DNA of 64,000 bases from Streptomyces sp. A2-16 (GCF_018128905.1 NZ_CP063808.1:4402001-4466000); one strand, 5' to 3'. Shown: positions 50,127 to 60,748, counted from the first letter of the stretch. A program made the numbers and translations. Notes: generated by a model from the sequence alone, not told the origin.

Positions 50127-53100
50127 CTACGAGAATCGATCCCAGCCCGAAGTCTTCGGGGCGAGCGGGTTCCGATAGGGGAGGTCGACGACGCGGACGT
50201 TGACGTGGTCGACCCACGGCCACTTGAAATAGCCGGAGTTCACGCCGTGTGTCACGCCGGCTTCTCCCACCGCGGCACCGAGACCAATACCTAGGGAAGC
50301 CTGTGCGTACGAGGCGAGCTCGCCGTCGAAGCTGCGCTCCACACCTGCCGCCAGGGTGCCCCCGCCGCCGAGGTGGCCGCCGAGGGACGCCTGGGCGTAT
50401 GTGCCGCTTCCACCGTTGATCTGGTCCGCGGAGCCACTGTTGTACATGAGACCGATGTCCGCGGCGGCGAAGGCGCCTTCCGTGCCGAATTGCTTCACAC
50501 CGGCGTTGAAGGTGAAGCCGTTGGAGTCCATCGAGAGGCAGGCGTTGGCCCCGGCACCGTAACCGGCGGCAATCGCCACCGATGGGCAGATGGACGTCGA
50601 GCCCTTGGCGTCGGAGTTGTTCAAATCCTCCGTGACGATAGGCCGATCGAATTGTACGGGCTCGGCGGGCTTGGACTTGGACTCTGGCTTGGACGTGGGC
50701 TTCGCCTTGGGCTTGACGTAGCGCGGGTTGATGTCCCTCGGATCAAAGAGGTTCGGCTTCCTGGGCTTGTTGAGAATACAGCCAAAGCTGCCGAAAGGCG
50801 GGCACCGTCGTTTCCATACCCTCATCGAGGCCTTGTAGATGGCCATCTTCCAGTTGTAGTAGCCCATGGTCTTGGCGGCCGAACGGCTCGGTGCGGCATC
50901 GCTGCCATCGAGATCGATGAAGTACTTCAGACCATCCGGGTCGGTCATGGTGGTGGGGTTGTTGATGGCGTAGGCGTACGCGTTGAGCTGCTGCGGATCC
51001 TTGGGATCCAGAACGGGGTCGACGGAGAGGAAGCGGCCGAGGTTCGGGTCGTATTGGCGGACGCCGAGCTGGGTGAGGCCCGAGGGCAGTTCGGTGCCGC
51101 CGACGAAGCCGCGGGAGCCCGTCCAGGCGGGCTGGGTGCCGCGAGGGTTGCCGAAGGGGTCGCTGCGGCGCAGGGCCGTCGCAGAGTCGGCGGCGTTGAC
51201 GATGACCCCGTCCGTGCCGTGGTGGTCGGGGCTGAGCCACTTGAGCCCGCCGGCATCGCGGACGGCGATCGTGCGACCCGAGAACGTGTAGTGGCGGGTG
51301 CTGGCGGATCGGCGGGTGGTCTTGTCGTAGCGGATCTCGTCGCCGCCGAAATAGACGGTGGTGGCGCCGGTGTCCGTGCTGGCGATCAGGCCCTGATCGG
51401 CGTCGTAGCTGTTCGTGGTCGTGACCGAGCCCGAGGTGATGGTCTCGAGCTTGCCTTGCGGGCTCCAGGTCAGGGTCTGGGTCCCCGATGGCCCGGGCCG
51501 GGTGGTCATGTTGCCGGTCTCGTCGTAGTCGTAGGCGCCCGCGGCGGTCACCGCGGTCCCGCCTGCGGTGATCGAGGAAACCGTGTTGGGCTGTTCCTCG
51601 TCGTCGTCCGGGTAGTTGTAGCGGCTGGTGGTGGCCGTCGCGGCGGCTCCCGAGCCAACGCCGTGCTGGGTCGCGGAGAGCCGGTTGCCGACGGCGTCGT
51701 AGGTGTAGCTCGTCCAGTACGGCGCCGGTCCGCCGCCGCTGTTGCCCGGCGAGCCACAGGTGGCGGCGGTGGTGGTCCAGGCGTCGCTGAGGCGCCGGAG
51801 CCCGTCGTAGGTGAAGCACTGCACGTCGGCGGTGCCGATCTTCGGCCGGTCGGCGACCGAGGTGACGTTGCCCGCCTTGTCGTAGCTGTAGTTCAGATCC
51901 TGCACGCTGCCCGGCTGGCCGCCCTGACGCTGGACGACAGCCCGGTCGAGCCACCGGGTGCCCTGCTTGTAGTAGAAGGTCTGTGCGACCTGCTGGGCTG
52001 TCTGGCCTGATGCCGGTAGGTCACCGAACTGGATCTGGGACAGTTCGCCGAATTCCGAGTAGGCGGTGTCGTACACGTACTTGAAGCCGCTGTTGGCCTT
52101 CATCTCGAAGGGAAGGCCAAGGCTGTCGTAGCCGTAGGTGAGGGTCTCCTCTGCGACACCGGGCAATGCGGGCAGGGTGACAGTAGCCGGGCTGCCGTCG
52201 ACCTTGTACGTCGACTTGGTGGTAAGGCTGATGTTCAGCGGGGACAGGCTGGAGGGCAAGGTGAGCGTCTTGCCGGTGGGTCGGTAGGCGGCGTCATATC
52301 CGGTGATCGCCGTTGTGTATTTCTCGGTGCCGACATAGCGAGTCGACGAGGTGAGCTGTCCCTTGAAGAGGGTGTCGTATGTCCAGTTCGCCAGCACCTT
52401 CGGGCCGTTGGCCGTCTCAAGGCGTTCCTCGATCTTGCGGCCGAGAGCGTCGTGCCGGTAGCCGAGGGTTTTGCCACGTGCGTCCTTCGTCGAGGTGAGC
52501 TGCCCGGCGTCATCGTAGGTCTTGGTGCTCTGGCCCTTGTCCGGGTCGGAGATGCCCACCTGCCGGCCGAGCAGGTCATAGGTGTAGCGCCACGTGCTGC
52601 CCGCGGCATCCGTGATCGTTTCGATCTCGCCAGTGTTGGTGTAGGTGTAGCGGGTCGTGTTGTGGTCGCCGGTCGGAGTGGCCGCGGCATAGAACTGGCG
52701 CTGCTCGCTGAGCTGGCCTCTGGCATCGGTGTAGGTGGTGACCGGCGTGCCGCCCTCAGGCGGAGTCGTCTCGGTGCGGTCGCCGAAGTACGCCGTCGTC
52801 GTCTTGTGGAGCTCGGTGCCGAGGGAGTGCACGGCCGTCACGGTGGGTCGCTCTGCCCCGTCGAAGGTCGTACGGGTCATAGCGGGCACCTTGGTGTCAT
52901 CAACGCCTGCGAGCGTGGTGCCAGGTGTTCCGGTGTCGGCGTAGGGTCCGTTGGCCTGGACAGCCAGCCCGCGGGAGTCGTACAGCGTGTCGGTGAGCAC
53001 TCGCAACGGCCCCTGACCGGCTGGCCCGGGTCCCACCGCCTGCTTCTGGCGAGAGCGCAGGAAGCCGTCGAACAACTCGTAGCCCGTCTGGGTGTTGCCG

Positions 53101-56100
53101 TTCGGCTTGAGGACCTCCGTGGACACCCAGCTCGGCCCGTCGGGGCGGACTCCGTAGGCGTAGCGGGTGTTCGGGCTGTCGCCGCTGTCCTTGCTGCGGC
53201 CGGGCTTCCACACTCCCACCAGCCGGCCCAGCGCGTCGTACGTCAGATCCGTGCGCCGGCCATTGGGATCGGCGACCTTCACCGGCCGGCCCAGCACAGG
53301 GTCGAGCGTGGTCGTCGTGACATGGTCGTCCGACAGGTTGGCCACGTCCATCGGGTTGGTCGCCGTCGTGGACGTCGGCAGACCGGTCTGCGGCGAGTAG
53401 CTGGTGGTGGTCTTGCGGTTCAGCGGGTCGACGGCTTCCAGAACCCGGCCGTAGCCGTCGAAGGTGGACCTGGTCTTGGGGATGTAAGTGGCCTCGCCGT
53501 CGACGTACGCCTTGAGCTCCTCGACCTTCGTCGCGTCACCGGCCGTCGGTGCCGCTCCGAGGGCGCCGCCGTCATAGTACGTACGGTTATGGGAAACGGC
53601 GTCGCGGGGGTACGAAGGCGTGGTGCCGCAGGCGACGGCGTCGGTCCACTCCTCCGACACCAGCTCGAGCTGCCACGACGTCTCGTTGCGGGCGTAGCGG
53701 GTGGTGACGCACCGATTGTCGGTCGCCACGTCGACATCGCCGAGGTCGTTCACCTCGATAGGCAGGCCCTCGGCGTTGTACTTGGTGGTGACCTCGGTGG
53801 TGCGCAGGCCTCCGGGCTTCAGGGTCGTCCGGGTGGCCGTCTTCTCGACCTCGACGACATGGGACTTCAGCGTGCCGTGGATGGCCGTCGGATCGCGCTT
53901 CAACGGATCGTTGATCACGCTGGAGACCACCGGCCCCCCAGCCCCCTCGTAGGTGATCTGCTCGCGCTGGAAGCCGGACAGCTGGTCATCGTCGGGCCAG
54001 GTCGCACCCTGGGAGTCGGTGATCGGGTCGCCGCCCATTCCGCGGAAGTACTGGTGCAGCGTCGACGACTGCGTGACCTTCGTCGGGTCTCCGCTCAGGA
54101 CGCGCACCTTCTCGTAGCCGCGGTATTGGCTCCACGTCCGGCGCGCGGCCGGGACCAGCGGGTTGTCGTCGTACTTCCAGGCGGTACCGCCGACGTACTC
54201 GTAGCTGGTCGTCTCGGTCTGCTGCCCGCCGACCCGGTCCTGGAGCGCGACCGACTGGACGCGGTACTTGTTCATCCAGTCGTTGCGCTGGATGTCGCCG
54301 TCCGGTGTCCAGATCGCGGGGAAGCAGCGCTTGGTGTTGCCCTGCGCGGCCGGGGGCGAGGTCGGCGAGCAGTCGGTGCCGTCGTAGTAGACCGAGACGG
54401 TGCCGCCGGACTCGTTGTTGATCTGGTTGATCCGCCACTTGTTCATCGGCAGCAGGCCGTCGGTGTCGGAGTTCAGCCGGTTCGGCAGCTGAGTCCCGCT
54501 GAAGGTGACCTTCGGCAGCTCGATGGCCTGGCCGACGATGTTGTCCCCGGACGCGAGCCCGGTGTGGGTGATGCCGTGCAGCCACAGCGACGGCGTGGTG
54601 TTGTCGGTGTTGGGCGGGTAGCTGTGCTCGAACGTCCACCGGTCGACGTCCTTGTAGGCGCTGCCGTTCCACACCTGCGTGGTGATGGTGGAAAGCCGCT
54701 TGGTCGACCAGAACGTCGGGGAGAACTTCGTCCCGCAGTTCTGCCCGTCTGCGCACGCCTGGTCGGACGGAAGGTCCGGGCCGCCGCGCTCGGCGTGGTC
54801 CAGGACCACCTGGGCGGCCGGATGCTCCCCGTTCCTTCCGCCGTACTCGATGCGGTCCAGGATCCCGCCGCGGACGTACCGGGTCGTCTTCGCCCCGCTG
54901 AGGTTGCGACCGTAGTTGTTCGTCTCCGGCGTGTACGAGTACGTGATCGTGTTGCCGTGGGTGTCGATGACCTTGTCCAGGTTCCACCGGTAGGCCTGGT
55001 CGCACCACGACGCGTCGAACGTGACCTGCTTACACGGCTCGCCGTCCTCGTTGCCGAACACCGGCACCGTCCACGCCGACGTCTTGGTCTGGCCGAAGAA
55101 ATACTGGGTGCCATCGGTCGTGGTGAGCTTCCAGTGCTCGCCGACTCCCTCGCTGCCGCCCTTGTCGCCGTTGTCCACCCCGGTCAGCCGCTCGATCCGG
55201 CTCCCGTCGTCCTTCTCCGGCCGCCACCTGTTGCCGCCTGCGTACACGAGCCGCGAGGAGCGCCCGTCAAGGCTCAGCGACGCGTTGTCGGTCTCCCAGC
55301 ACAGGTCCCCGGTCTTCTTGAGCGGGTCGGTGATGTCGTCGGCGCAGCCCATGTAGGAGCGCTCGATCGAGCCCGGCCACATGTCCCAGCCCAGGCCCAT
55401 CGCCGAGGCCTGGTTGTTCGTCGCGGCCGTCTGGCCGTCCACGGACCCGGAGGAGTACGACAGCGACAGGTCCGGCTCCAGGCCGCCGGGGGCGGCGGGC
55501 ACCTTCAGCGGATACGAGTAGGTGAAGTCGCCGGACTGCGTCGACACCGCCCACGAACCCGAGGGCGACAGCGACGTCGCCTTGTAGTCGCCCGTCTCCC
55601 CGTTCGGGGCGGCGGTGAGCGCGAAGGTCGAACCCGCCCTGGCCACCGTCACGTCCGCGGTCGCCGTCCCGGCCTCAACGTCGTTGGTCGTCGTCAGGAC
55701 CTTCCCCGCCGAGCCGTTGTTGGGGACCTCGACCAGGCGCAGCCGGGCCGCCCAGTCACCGCCGTAGGCGTGCCGGAAGGACGAGTAGTCGACGGTCAGG
55801 GACACCTTGCCGGGTTCGGTCTTCCCGTCGGTACGGCTCAGCTTCAGCATGAGCCCGTCGACGCTCCGCCTCTTCGCGCTTGGGTGATCGATCATCTCCA
55901 CCTGGACCGTGGGTGGTGTGGCCGACTTCCCGGCACCGCCCAGCAAGACCGATCCGCTGGCGGCACCGACCCATACCGGTAGCGCCTTGGCCCGGACCCG
56001 CCGCGCCCCGAATTGGGTCGCCGCCGCCGGTGGCGTCACCTCCGCCTTCCCCGCGGCGGGCCACGACGCAGCCGGCTTCCACTTGGCCACGGCCTCGGCC

Positions 56101-56276
56101 ACCTTGTCGGGCGGCGGTGCCTTGACGGGCACCTTGGCGGTGTCCACCAGGTGCGCGCGGTCCGGCTTGATCGGCGGCCAGCTCTCGTCCGCGCCCGCAG
56201 GCGACTGGATGCCCGCGACCAGCCCGACCACCAGGGTCACTGCGGTACCCGAAGCTATGAAACGACGCATGATCAT
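50127..56276 (-). CDS. RHS/YD-repeat secreted polymorphic-toxin-type protein, 2049 aa
   Basis: ATG 56276 with AGGAAG upstream. Signal peptide at about 1-29. The N-terminal third is SpvB-like/beta-sandwich (GDFTYSYPLKVPAAPGG, LSLSYSSGSVDGQ). Many YD repeats follow (RTDLTYDALGRLVG, YTYDLLGRQVG, TKTYDDAGQLTS, LNYSYDKAGNVTS). The RHS core signature at about 1742-1775 is YDPNLGRFLSVDP ... AYAINNPTTMTDPDGL. The C-terminal tip (about 1785-2049) is a variable domain with a Lys/Pro linker and a Gly/Ala-rich end; no known toxin recognised. No immunity gene directly downstream. Confidence 0.9.
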   Translation of the reverse strand: MIMRRFIASGTAVTLVVGLVAGIQSPAGADESWPPIKPDRAHLVDTAKVPVKAPPPDKVAEAVAKWKPAASWPAAGKAEVTPPAAATQFGARRVRAKALPVWVGAASGSVLLGGAGKSATPPTVQVEMIDHPSAKRRSVDGLMLKLSRTDGKTEPGKVSLTVDYSSFRHAYGGDWAARLRLVEVPNNGSAGKVLTTTNDVEAGTATADVTVARAGSTFALTAAPNGETGDYKATSLSPSGSWAVSTQSGDFTYSYPLKVPAAPGGLEPDLSLSYSSGSVDGQTAATNNQASAMGLGWDMWPGSIERSYMGCADDITDPLKKTGDLCWETDNASLSLDGRSSRLVYAGGNRWRPEKDDGSRIERLTGVDNGDKGGSEGVGEHWKLTTTDGTQYFFGQTKTSAWTVPVFGNEDGEPCKQVTFDASWCDQAYRWNLDKVIDTHGNTITYSYTPETNNYGRNLSGAKTTRYVRGGILDRIEYGGRNGEHPAAQVVLDHAERGGPDLPSDQACADGQNCGTKFSPTFWSTKRLSTITTQVWNGSAYKDVDRWTFEHSYPPNTDNTTPSLWLHGITHTGLASGDNIVGQAIELPKVTFSGTQLPNRLNSDTDGLLPMNKWRINQINNESGGTVSVYYDGTDCSPTSPPAAQGNTKRCFPAIWTPDGDIQRNDWMNKYRVQSVALQDRVGGQQTETTSYEYVGGTAWKYDDNPLVPAARRTWSQYRGYEKVRVLSGDPTKVTQSSTLHQYFRGMGGDPITDSQGATWPDDDQLSGFQREQITYEGAGGPVVSSVINDPLKRDPTAIHGTLKSHVVEVEKTATRTTLKPGGLRTTEVTTKYNAEGLPIEVNDLGDVDVATDNRCVTTRYARNETSWQLELVSEEWTDAVACGTTPSYPRDAVSHNRTYYDGGALGAAPTAGDATKVEELKAYVDGEATYIPKTRSTFDGYGRVLEAVDPLNRKTTTSYSPQTGLPTSTTATNPMDVANLSDDHVTTTTLDPVLGRPVKVADPNGRRTDLTYDALGRLVGVWKPGRSKDSGDSPNTRYAYGVRPDGPSWVSTEVLKPNGNTQTGYELFDGFLRSRQKQAVGPGPAGQGPLRVLTDTLYDSRGLAVQANGPYADTGTPGTTLAGVDDTKVPAMTRTTFDGAERPTVTAVHSLGTELHKTTTAYFGDRTETTPPEGGTPVTTYTDARGQLSEQRQFYAAATPTGDHNTTRYTYTNTGEIETITDAAGSTWRYTYDLLGRQVGISDPDKGQSTKTYDDAGQLTSTKDARGKTLGYRHDALGRKIEERLETANGPKVLANWTYDTLFKGQLTSSTRYVGTEKYTTAITGYDAAYRPTGKTLTLPSSLSPLNISLTTKSTYKVDGSPATVTLPALPGVAEETLTYGYDSLGLPFEMKANSGFKYVYDTAYSEFGELSQIQFGDLPASGQTAQQVAQTFYYKQGTRWLDRAVVQRQGGQPGSVQDLNYSYDKAGNVTSVADRPKIGTADVQCFTYDGLRRLSDAWTTTAATCGSPGNSGGGPAPYWTSYTYDAVGNRLSATQHGVGSGAAATATTSRYNYPDDDEEQPNTVSSITAGGTAVTAAGAYDYDETGNMTTRPGPSGTQTLTWSPQGKLETITSGSVTTTNSYDADQGLIASTDTGATTVYFGGDEIRYDKTTRRSASTRHYTFSGRTIAVRDAGGLKWLSPDHHGTDGVIVNAADSATALRRSDPFGNPRGTQPAWTGSRGFVGGTELPSGLTQLGVRQYDPNLGRFLSVDPVLDPKDPQQLNAYAYAINNPTTMTDPDGLKYFIDLDGSDAAPSRSAAKTMGYYNWKMAIYKASMRVWKRRCPPFGSFGCILNKPRKPNLFDPRDINPRYVKPKAKPTSKPESKSKPAEPVQFDRPIVTEDLNNSDAKGSTSICPSVAIAAGYGAGANACLSMDSNGFTFNAGVKQFGTEGAFAAADIGLMYNSGSADQINGGSGTYAQASLGGHLGGGGTLAAGVERSFDGELASYAQASLGIGLGAAVGEAGVTHGVNSGYFKWPWVDHVNVRVVDLPYRNPLAPKTSGWDRFS

Positions 56277-56295
56277 GGCGACTTCCTCAGGTCCG

Positions 56296-59200
56296 TCAGG
56301 GGCGGGTGATCACGTAGCCGAGCGGGCGGCCGAAGTCGGCGCTCCCCTCGCAGAACGGGTCGAGGGACTCGAACCACTCGGCGCCCTCGCTGCGGCATGC
56401 GTACAGCTGTTGGCTCTCCATGCCGTCGGGTGGCTCAGACCACAGGTGGCCGCTGGGCCAGGCACCCATGTCGTTCTGGCCTTCGCATGCGACGTCCGTG
56501 GACACGAACTCGTCGAACACGTCGGAGCGGCTGTCCTCACACAGCTTCAGCTGCGGTGGGCCGCCTTCGATGCTCCGTAGCGACACGTAGCCCAGCACCT
56601 TCTCGGTCTTATAGCCGGATGGCAGGAATTGCGCGTGCGTGCTGGTCCAGCGCTCCCCGTCCGGCCCGCGATAGCGGATGAGCGGCGTGAGCGTTCGTAC
56701 GTATCCGAAAAGGAACTCGGTACGCACCTTGTCCGGCGTGCTCTCACAGGCGTCGCTATGGGACAGGTAGTGGTCCCCGCTCGCAATCACCACGCACCGG
56801 TAGACCGGCAATGTGGGAACGCCCTCGGGCGGGTTCATGTAAACCCGTCCTGCGGTGCCGAGAACCTCGTATCCTGCGCAGTTGGCCGCGTGGTCGAGGA
56901 AGAACCCTCCGTCATAGCGGCAGGAGTAGACCGGCCGGGTGTCCGGCGCGCCCTCCGGTGCGCTGAACCCGCGCGTGCCCTCGAAGTAGTACCCCGGCGG
57001 CACCGGACCAGGGCCGGTGTAGCGCCTTCCGTCATGCCCGGCGAACTGTCCGAAGGCGCCCGCGAAGGCCGACGGGGGCTGCGGCTCCGTCTGGGCGCTG
57101 AGCTCGGCGATCTCCCGGTCCGCCAGCACGCCGTTATAGACGTGGACCTCGTCGATCGATCCCATCCAGTTCCCCGCCGGCTGGCCGTTCCACCTCCCCC
57201 GGCCGATGACCAGCGGGCCCGTCACGTTCGAGTTCTGCGTGCCGACCGCCTTGGTCCCGGCCAGGTGCCCGTTGACGTAGATGCGGATCTCGCCCGTCTG
57301 CGCGTCATGGACGGCGGCGATCGCCGCCCACTCCCCCTGGACCGGCGTCGTCCCGGCCCCGGCAGCGTCCACCGACAGCGGGGTCGGGTTGGTCTGGTCC
57401 GGTGCGGTGACCAGGTGGAAGGACCACTTGTGGTCGCTGCCGACCTTGCGGCGCTGGAGGAAGAACCCGCTGTGCTGGCCGCCGTCCTGGCTCACCACGG
57501 TGCGCGCCGTGTCGTCCAGCACATCGGGTCTTACCCGCGCGGCGACCGTGAAGCTGGTGTCGGTGCGCGCCACCAGCGGCTGGGAGGTCAGCCCGGCGCC
57601 GGTCCCGTCCGCGAACCGCACCGCACCGCTGCCGACCTTGCCCGTGACCCAGCTCGCGTTGCTCAGGCCGACGGTGCGGTAGTTCCCCGAGGCGTCGCCC
57701 GCGCTGCCGCCCGAGCCTTCGTCCAGCGGGTAGTACGCCTCCTCGACCGGTGTCCCGGCCAGGCGATCGACCTCGCTGCGCGGCGTGTCCTCCCCCGGAT
57801 CGAGGTAGGTCAGGTCGCTGAGCGCCCGGTCATAGATCTGCACCTCGTCGATGTCGCCGGCCCAGTTGTCCCCGAAGGTCCCCCGCGATTTGCCGCGGCC
57901 GATCTGGACCGAGCTGGATTCCCACGGTGTAGTCACCACGGCGGTGACGTTGTATTGGCGTAGACCGTTGACGTACAGGGTCATCGTTTGGGTGGGGACG
58001 TCGTAGACGCCCGCGAGATGGGTCCACACGCCGACTTGGGCGGCCTTGAGCGATGTCACGGTGATCAGCTCGGCGTCGTCGGTGGCCTTGGTCGCCATCC
58101 GGAAGCCGAAGCGGTTGACCTCGCCGATGTACCCCAGCGAGAACGCGGACATCCGGTCGCCCACCTGGGAGACCGCGGTACGGGTGACACCGTTCGCCTG
58201 GTCCAGCTTCACCCATGCCGACACCGAGAAGCTCCCGTTCGTGGCCACCGCGGGCCCACCGCCGGGCGCGACATAGGAGTCGCTGGCGCCGGTGAAGTGC
58301 AGCGCGTCCCCAGCCCGGCCCTTGGTCCAGCGTGTGGGCCCGAGGGCCACGGTGCCGTTGTGACCGCCCGTCGGGTCGGTCACGCCGGCATCGGTCCAGC
58401 GACCGTCCAGCGCCCACTGCGCCACTGGGCTCGCGCCCTTCGCCACCTTCAGCGTATGGCGCTCGCAGTCCGAGCTCACATTGCCGGCCCGGTCGACGGC
58501 CGTCACCCAGATGTCCCAGTCCGCCGCCTTCATCGGCGTCACCTTGAACGAGGCCTCACCACCCAGTTCCTCCGCGGGCACGCTGCGGGTCGTACGGCAT
58601 TGGCTGCCGCCCTGTGCCAGGCCGTACCGGAACTCGACCACATCGGGGTCATTGGCCTTGACCGTGAACTCGGCCGGCGCACCCACGGTCGACTCGGAGG
58701 GCGGCTTGGCCGACGGCCTCCCGGGCTTTTCGTTGTCGATGTCGAGCTGGCACATCCCGGTGCCTGTCTGCGGCCCGAACAGGCTGGGACCCCAGTTGTC
58801 GCCGGCCCGTGCCCGCCATGAGAGCTGGAACCCGTGCTGGAAGGTCCCCTGCGGGATGACGTCGGTGAACTCCGAACCATTGACCAGCGGCCCAGGGGCG
58901 TTCGGCGGCTCGTGCATGGATCCATGCCGGGTCCACCGCTCGAACCGCATCCACAGGTTGTCGCCGTCCCGGTCGGTCCCGGTCGCCCGCAGCGTGATCG
59001 GAGCGGCCGCGTTGCTGGCATAGTCCGGGTTGTTCACGTCCGTACTGCACGGGCGCGTCGTGGTTCCCGCCGACCAGCTGAAATTCTTCGGCACGTCGGG
59101 CGGCCAGTTGTAGTGCACCAGCAGCGAGTACGCGTCGAACTTCTTCCAGCTGTAGTCCTCGGTCTCATCCTCGGCGATCAGCGCGAACGCGACGTGGGTC

Positions 59201-60666
59201 GCGCGCTGGTCGTTGGAATACCGCACCTGGTCGCCGACGCCCCAGCCGATATTCGCCGGCCCGCATGCTCCGCCCGGCTCGTAGCCGTGCATCTCCCTGC
59301 GTGTCCCGCCGATGGGAGCCGGAAATTCCATCTGCGAGTTACGCCAGGTGAGGTCGGCGCCGAACGGGTTGGCGTGGACCAGGCTCACCCCGAATCTCCT
59401 GGTGCCCCCGCCACAGGCCGGGGCGTACACCTCGTGCGCGTTGAACTCCGCACCGGACGACCCGTTCGGGGTCACGACCTGCGCGCCGTGCAGGCCTCTG
59501 ATGTCGAACTGCACAAACGTACGAGCCGCGCCGATGCCGTTGCACGTTCCGCTGGCGAGCCAGCATTTGCCGACCTTGCCGAGGTTCTGCCCGCCGAATC
59601 TGCCGGGCGGCTCGACGTCCCCGCCGCCGTGCCAGAACGAGGAGTCCAGCTTTCCCGAGAAGACCTTGGCCCAGCCGCCGAAGGGGACCCACCAGTCCGG
59701 GTCGATCGACACCGGGAACTTGGTGTCCGGGGCCGTGAGCAGTTTCCGGTCCGGGATGACGGTGATCGCGTTCTTGGCCATCTCGAAACGGCCGACCGCC
59801 TCGTTCGAGGCCGCGTCCCACATCGCGGGAGCCGGCGAGGAAAAGACGGTCTTCCCCTTGGCGTCGACGAGCTCGGATCCACCGCCCTTGCCCGCCTTCA
59901 GGGTGAGCCCGCTCGTCTGCACGCCGAACCGCACCTTGCGCAGCTCCGGGTTCTTTGCGGCCGCGCGCGTCTTGACGACCAGCACTTCGCTGAAGCCCGC
60001 CGACCCCGCGGTGAGCTTGAGGTCGACGCCCAGCATCACTTCCGGATACGTGGCGGTGTCGCCCTTGAGCACCGGTGCCGGCAACGGGTCCGGCCAGCCC
60101 AGCGCCACCTGCTTCCCGCCCTGGCCGAGCCGTACCAAAGGCTCCTGACCACCCTTGGAGAAGGCCAGCGACACCGCCGCGGCACGCGGGGTGACCGAAC
60201 CGTCCGGCCGCCGCACCAGGGTGGTGTCGATCGCCACCCACTTGCCGTCTTGGCGCGCCCGGACCGGGCCAGGGTGCAGCACTGCGGTGAAGTGGCCCTT
60301 GGGGTCGGCGTAGACCTCCATCGTCTCGGTCCGCTTCGCCACCACCTCGACCCGCTTCCCGGACTCCCGGGCCCGGGTCAGGGCAGTGCGTTCGGCCGGA
60401 GTCGGCGCCGAGCTGGTGGGCGAGACGGGCGGCGGCGCTGCCGCGTCAGCAGTCCTCTCCCTGGTCAGGCCACCCGCGCCCAGCCCCGTGAGCAGGACCG
60501 AAAGCCCCACCATGACAGCAACGACACCCCGGTACCGCGATCTTGCCAACACCCACCGCCCTCGCCCCGCCCCACCGGCACCCCTGATCGGGAGAAGGAT
60601 GGCATCGGCGGATCGCGACTGCCCACCCATGTGTGGGCGGAATGTCCTGATCTCGGTGCGCCGCAT
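56296..60666 (-). CDS. Large secreted LamG-domain protein, 1456 aa
   Basis: ATG 60666 with GGGGGAA upstream. A long signal/anchor (VVAVMVGLSVLLTGLGAGG near 50-70). N-terminal beta-rich region with the DNRxxxK-type wall-protein look (TMEVYADPKGHFTAVLHPGPV), then two LamG jellyroll domains at about 800-1020 and 1040-1240 (GSFSVSAWVKLDQ, DTSFTVAARVRPD), and a C-terminal block of short repeats of the DUF5648 kind (PVYSCRYDGGFFLDHAANC, PVYRCVVIASGDHYLS, LYACRSEGAEWFES). 19 bp upstream of the RHS gene and probably cotranscribed; a likely surface partner. Confidence 0.85.
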   Translation of the reverse strand: MRRTEIRTFRPHMGGQSRSADAILLPIRGAGGAGRGRWVLARSRYRGVVAVMVGLSVLLTGLGAGGLTRERTADAAAPPPVSPTSSAPTPAERTALTRARESGKRVEVVAKRTETMEVYADPKGHFTAVLHPGPVRARQDGKWVAIDTTLVRRPDGSVTPRAAAVSLAFSKGGQEPLVRLGQGGKQVALGWPDPLPAPVLKGDTATYPEVMLGVDLKLTAGSAGFSEVLVVKTRAAAKNPELRKVRFGVQTSGLTLKAGKGGGSELVDAKGKTVFSSPAPAMWDAASNEAVGRFEMAKNAITVIPDRKLLTAPDTKFPVSIDPDWWVPFGGWAKVFSGKLDSSFWHGGGDVEPPGRFGGQNLGKVGKCWLASGTCNGIGAARTFVQFDIRGLHGAQVVTPNGSSGAEFNAHEVYAPACGGGTRRFGVSLVHANPFGADLTWRNSQMEFPAPIGGTRREMHGYEPGGACGPANIGWGVGDQVRYSNDQRATHVAFALIAEDETEDYSWKKFDAYSLLVHYNWPPDVPKNFSWSAGTTTRPCSTDVNNPDYASNAAAPITLRATGTDRDGDNLWMRFERWTRHGSMHEPPNAPGPLVNGSEFTDVIPQGTFQHGFQLSWRARAGDNWGPSLFGPQTGTGMCQLDIDNEKPGRPSAKPPSESTVGAPAEFTVKANDPDVVEFRYGLAQGGSQCRTTRSVPAEELGGEASFKVTPMKAADWDIWVTAVDRAGNVSSDCERHTLKVAKGASPVAQWALDGRWTDAGVTDPTGGHNGTVALGPTRWTKGRAGDALHFTGASDSYVAPGGGPAVATNGSFSVSAWVKLDQANGVTRTAVSQVGDRMSAFSLGYIGEVNRFGFRMATKATDDAELITVTSLKAAQVGVWTHLAGVYDVPTQTMTLYVNGLRQYNVTAVVTTPWESSSVQIGRGKSRGTFGDNWAGDIDEVQIYDRALSDLTYLDPGEDTPRSEVDRLAGTPVEEAYYPLDEGSGGSAGDASGNYRTVGLSNASWVTGKVGSGAVRFADGTGAGLTSQPLVARTDTSFTVAARVRPDVLDDTARTVVSQDGGQHSGFFLQRRKVGSDHKWSFHLVTAPDQTNPTPLSVDAAGAGTTPVQGEWAAIAAVHDAQTGEIRIYVNGHLAGTKAVGTQNSNVTGPLVIGRGRWNGQPAGNWMGSIDEVHVYNGVLADREIAELSAQTEPQPPSAFAGAFGQFAGHDGRRYTGPGPVPPGYYFEGTRGFSAPEGAPDTRPVYSCRYDGGFFLDHAANCAGYEVLGTAGRVYMNPPEGVPTLPVYRCVVIASGDHYLSHSDACESTPDKVRTEFLFGYVRTLTPLIRYRGPDGERWTSTHAQFLPSGYKTEKVLGYVSLRSIEGGPPQLKLCEDSRSDVFDEFVSTDVACEGQNDMGAWPSGHLWSEPPDGMESQQLYACRSEGAEWFESLDPFCEGSADFGRPLGYVITRP

Positions 60667-60725
60667 CTGTTTCCCCCGAGCTGTGGATCGGATCTGCCCA
60701 GATGTAGCCCGTTGGTGATTGTTCG

Positions 60726-60748
60726 TGTTCGAAGCCTGGTGTCGAACA
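60726..60748. promoter_or_regulatory. Inverted repeat in the divergent LamG/nSTAND promoter
   Basis: TGTTCGA (60726-60732) and TCGAACA (60742-60748), perfect 7-bp arms with a 9-bp spacer, in the 177-bp gap between divergent starts. A candidate operator, perhaps for the XRE domain of the next gene. Confidence 0.45.

Noticed and set aside
52452..55982. 1176-codon plus-strand open frame
   Set aside because: Antisense shadow of the RHS gene, whose sense frame has clear YD repeats.
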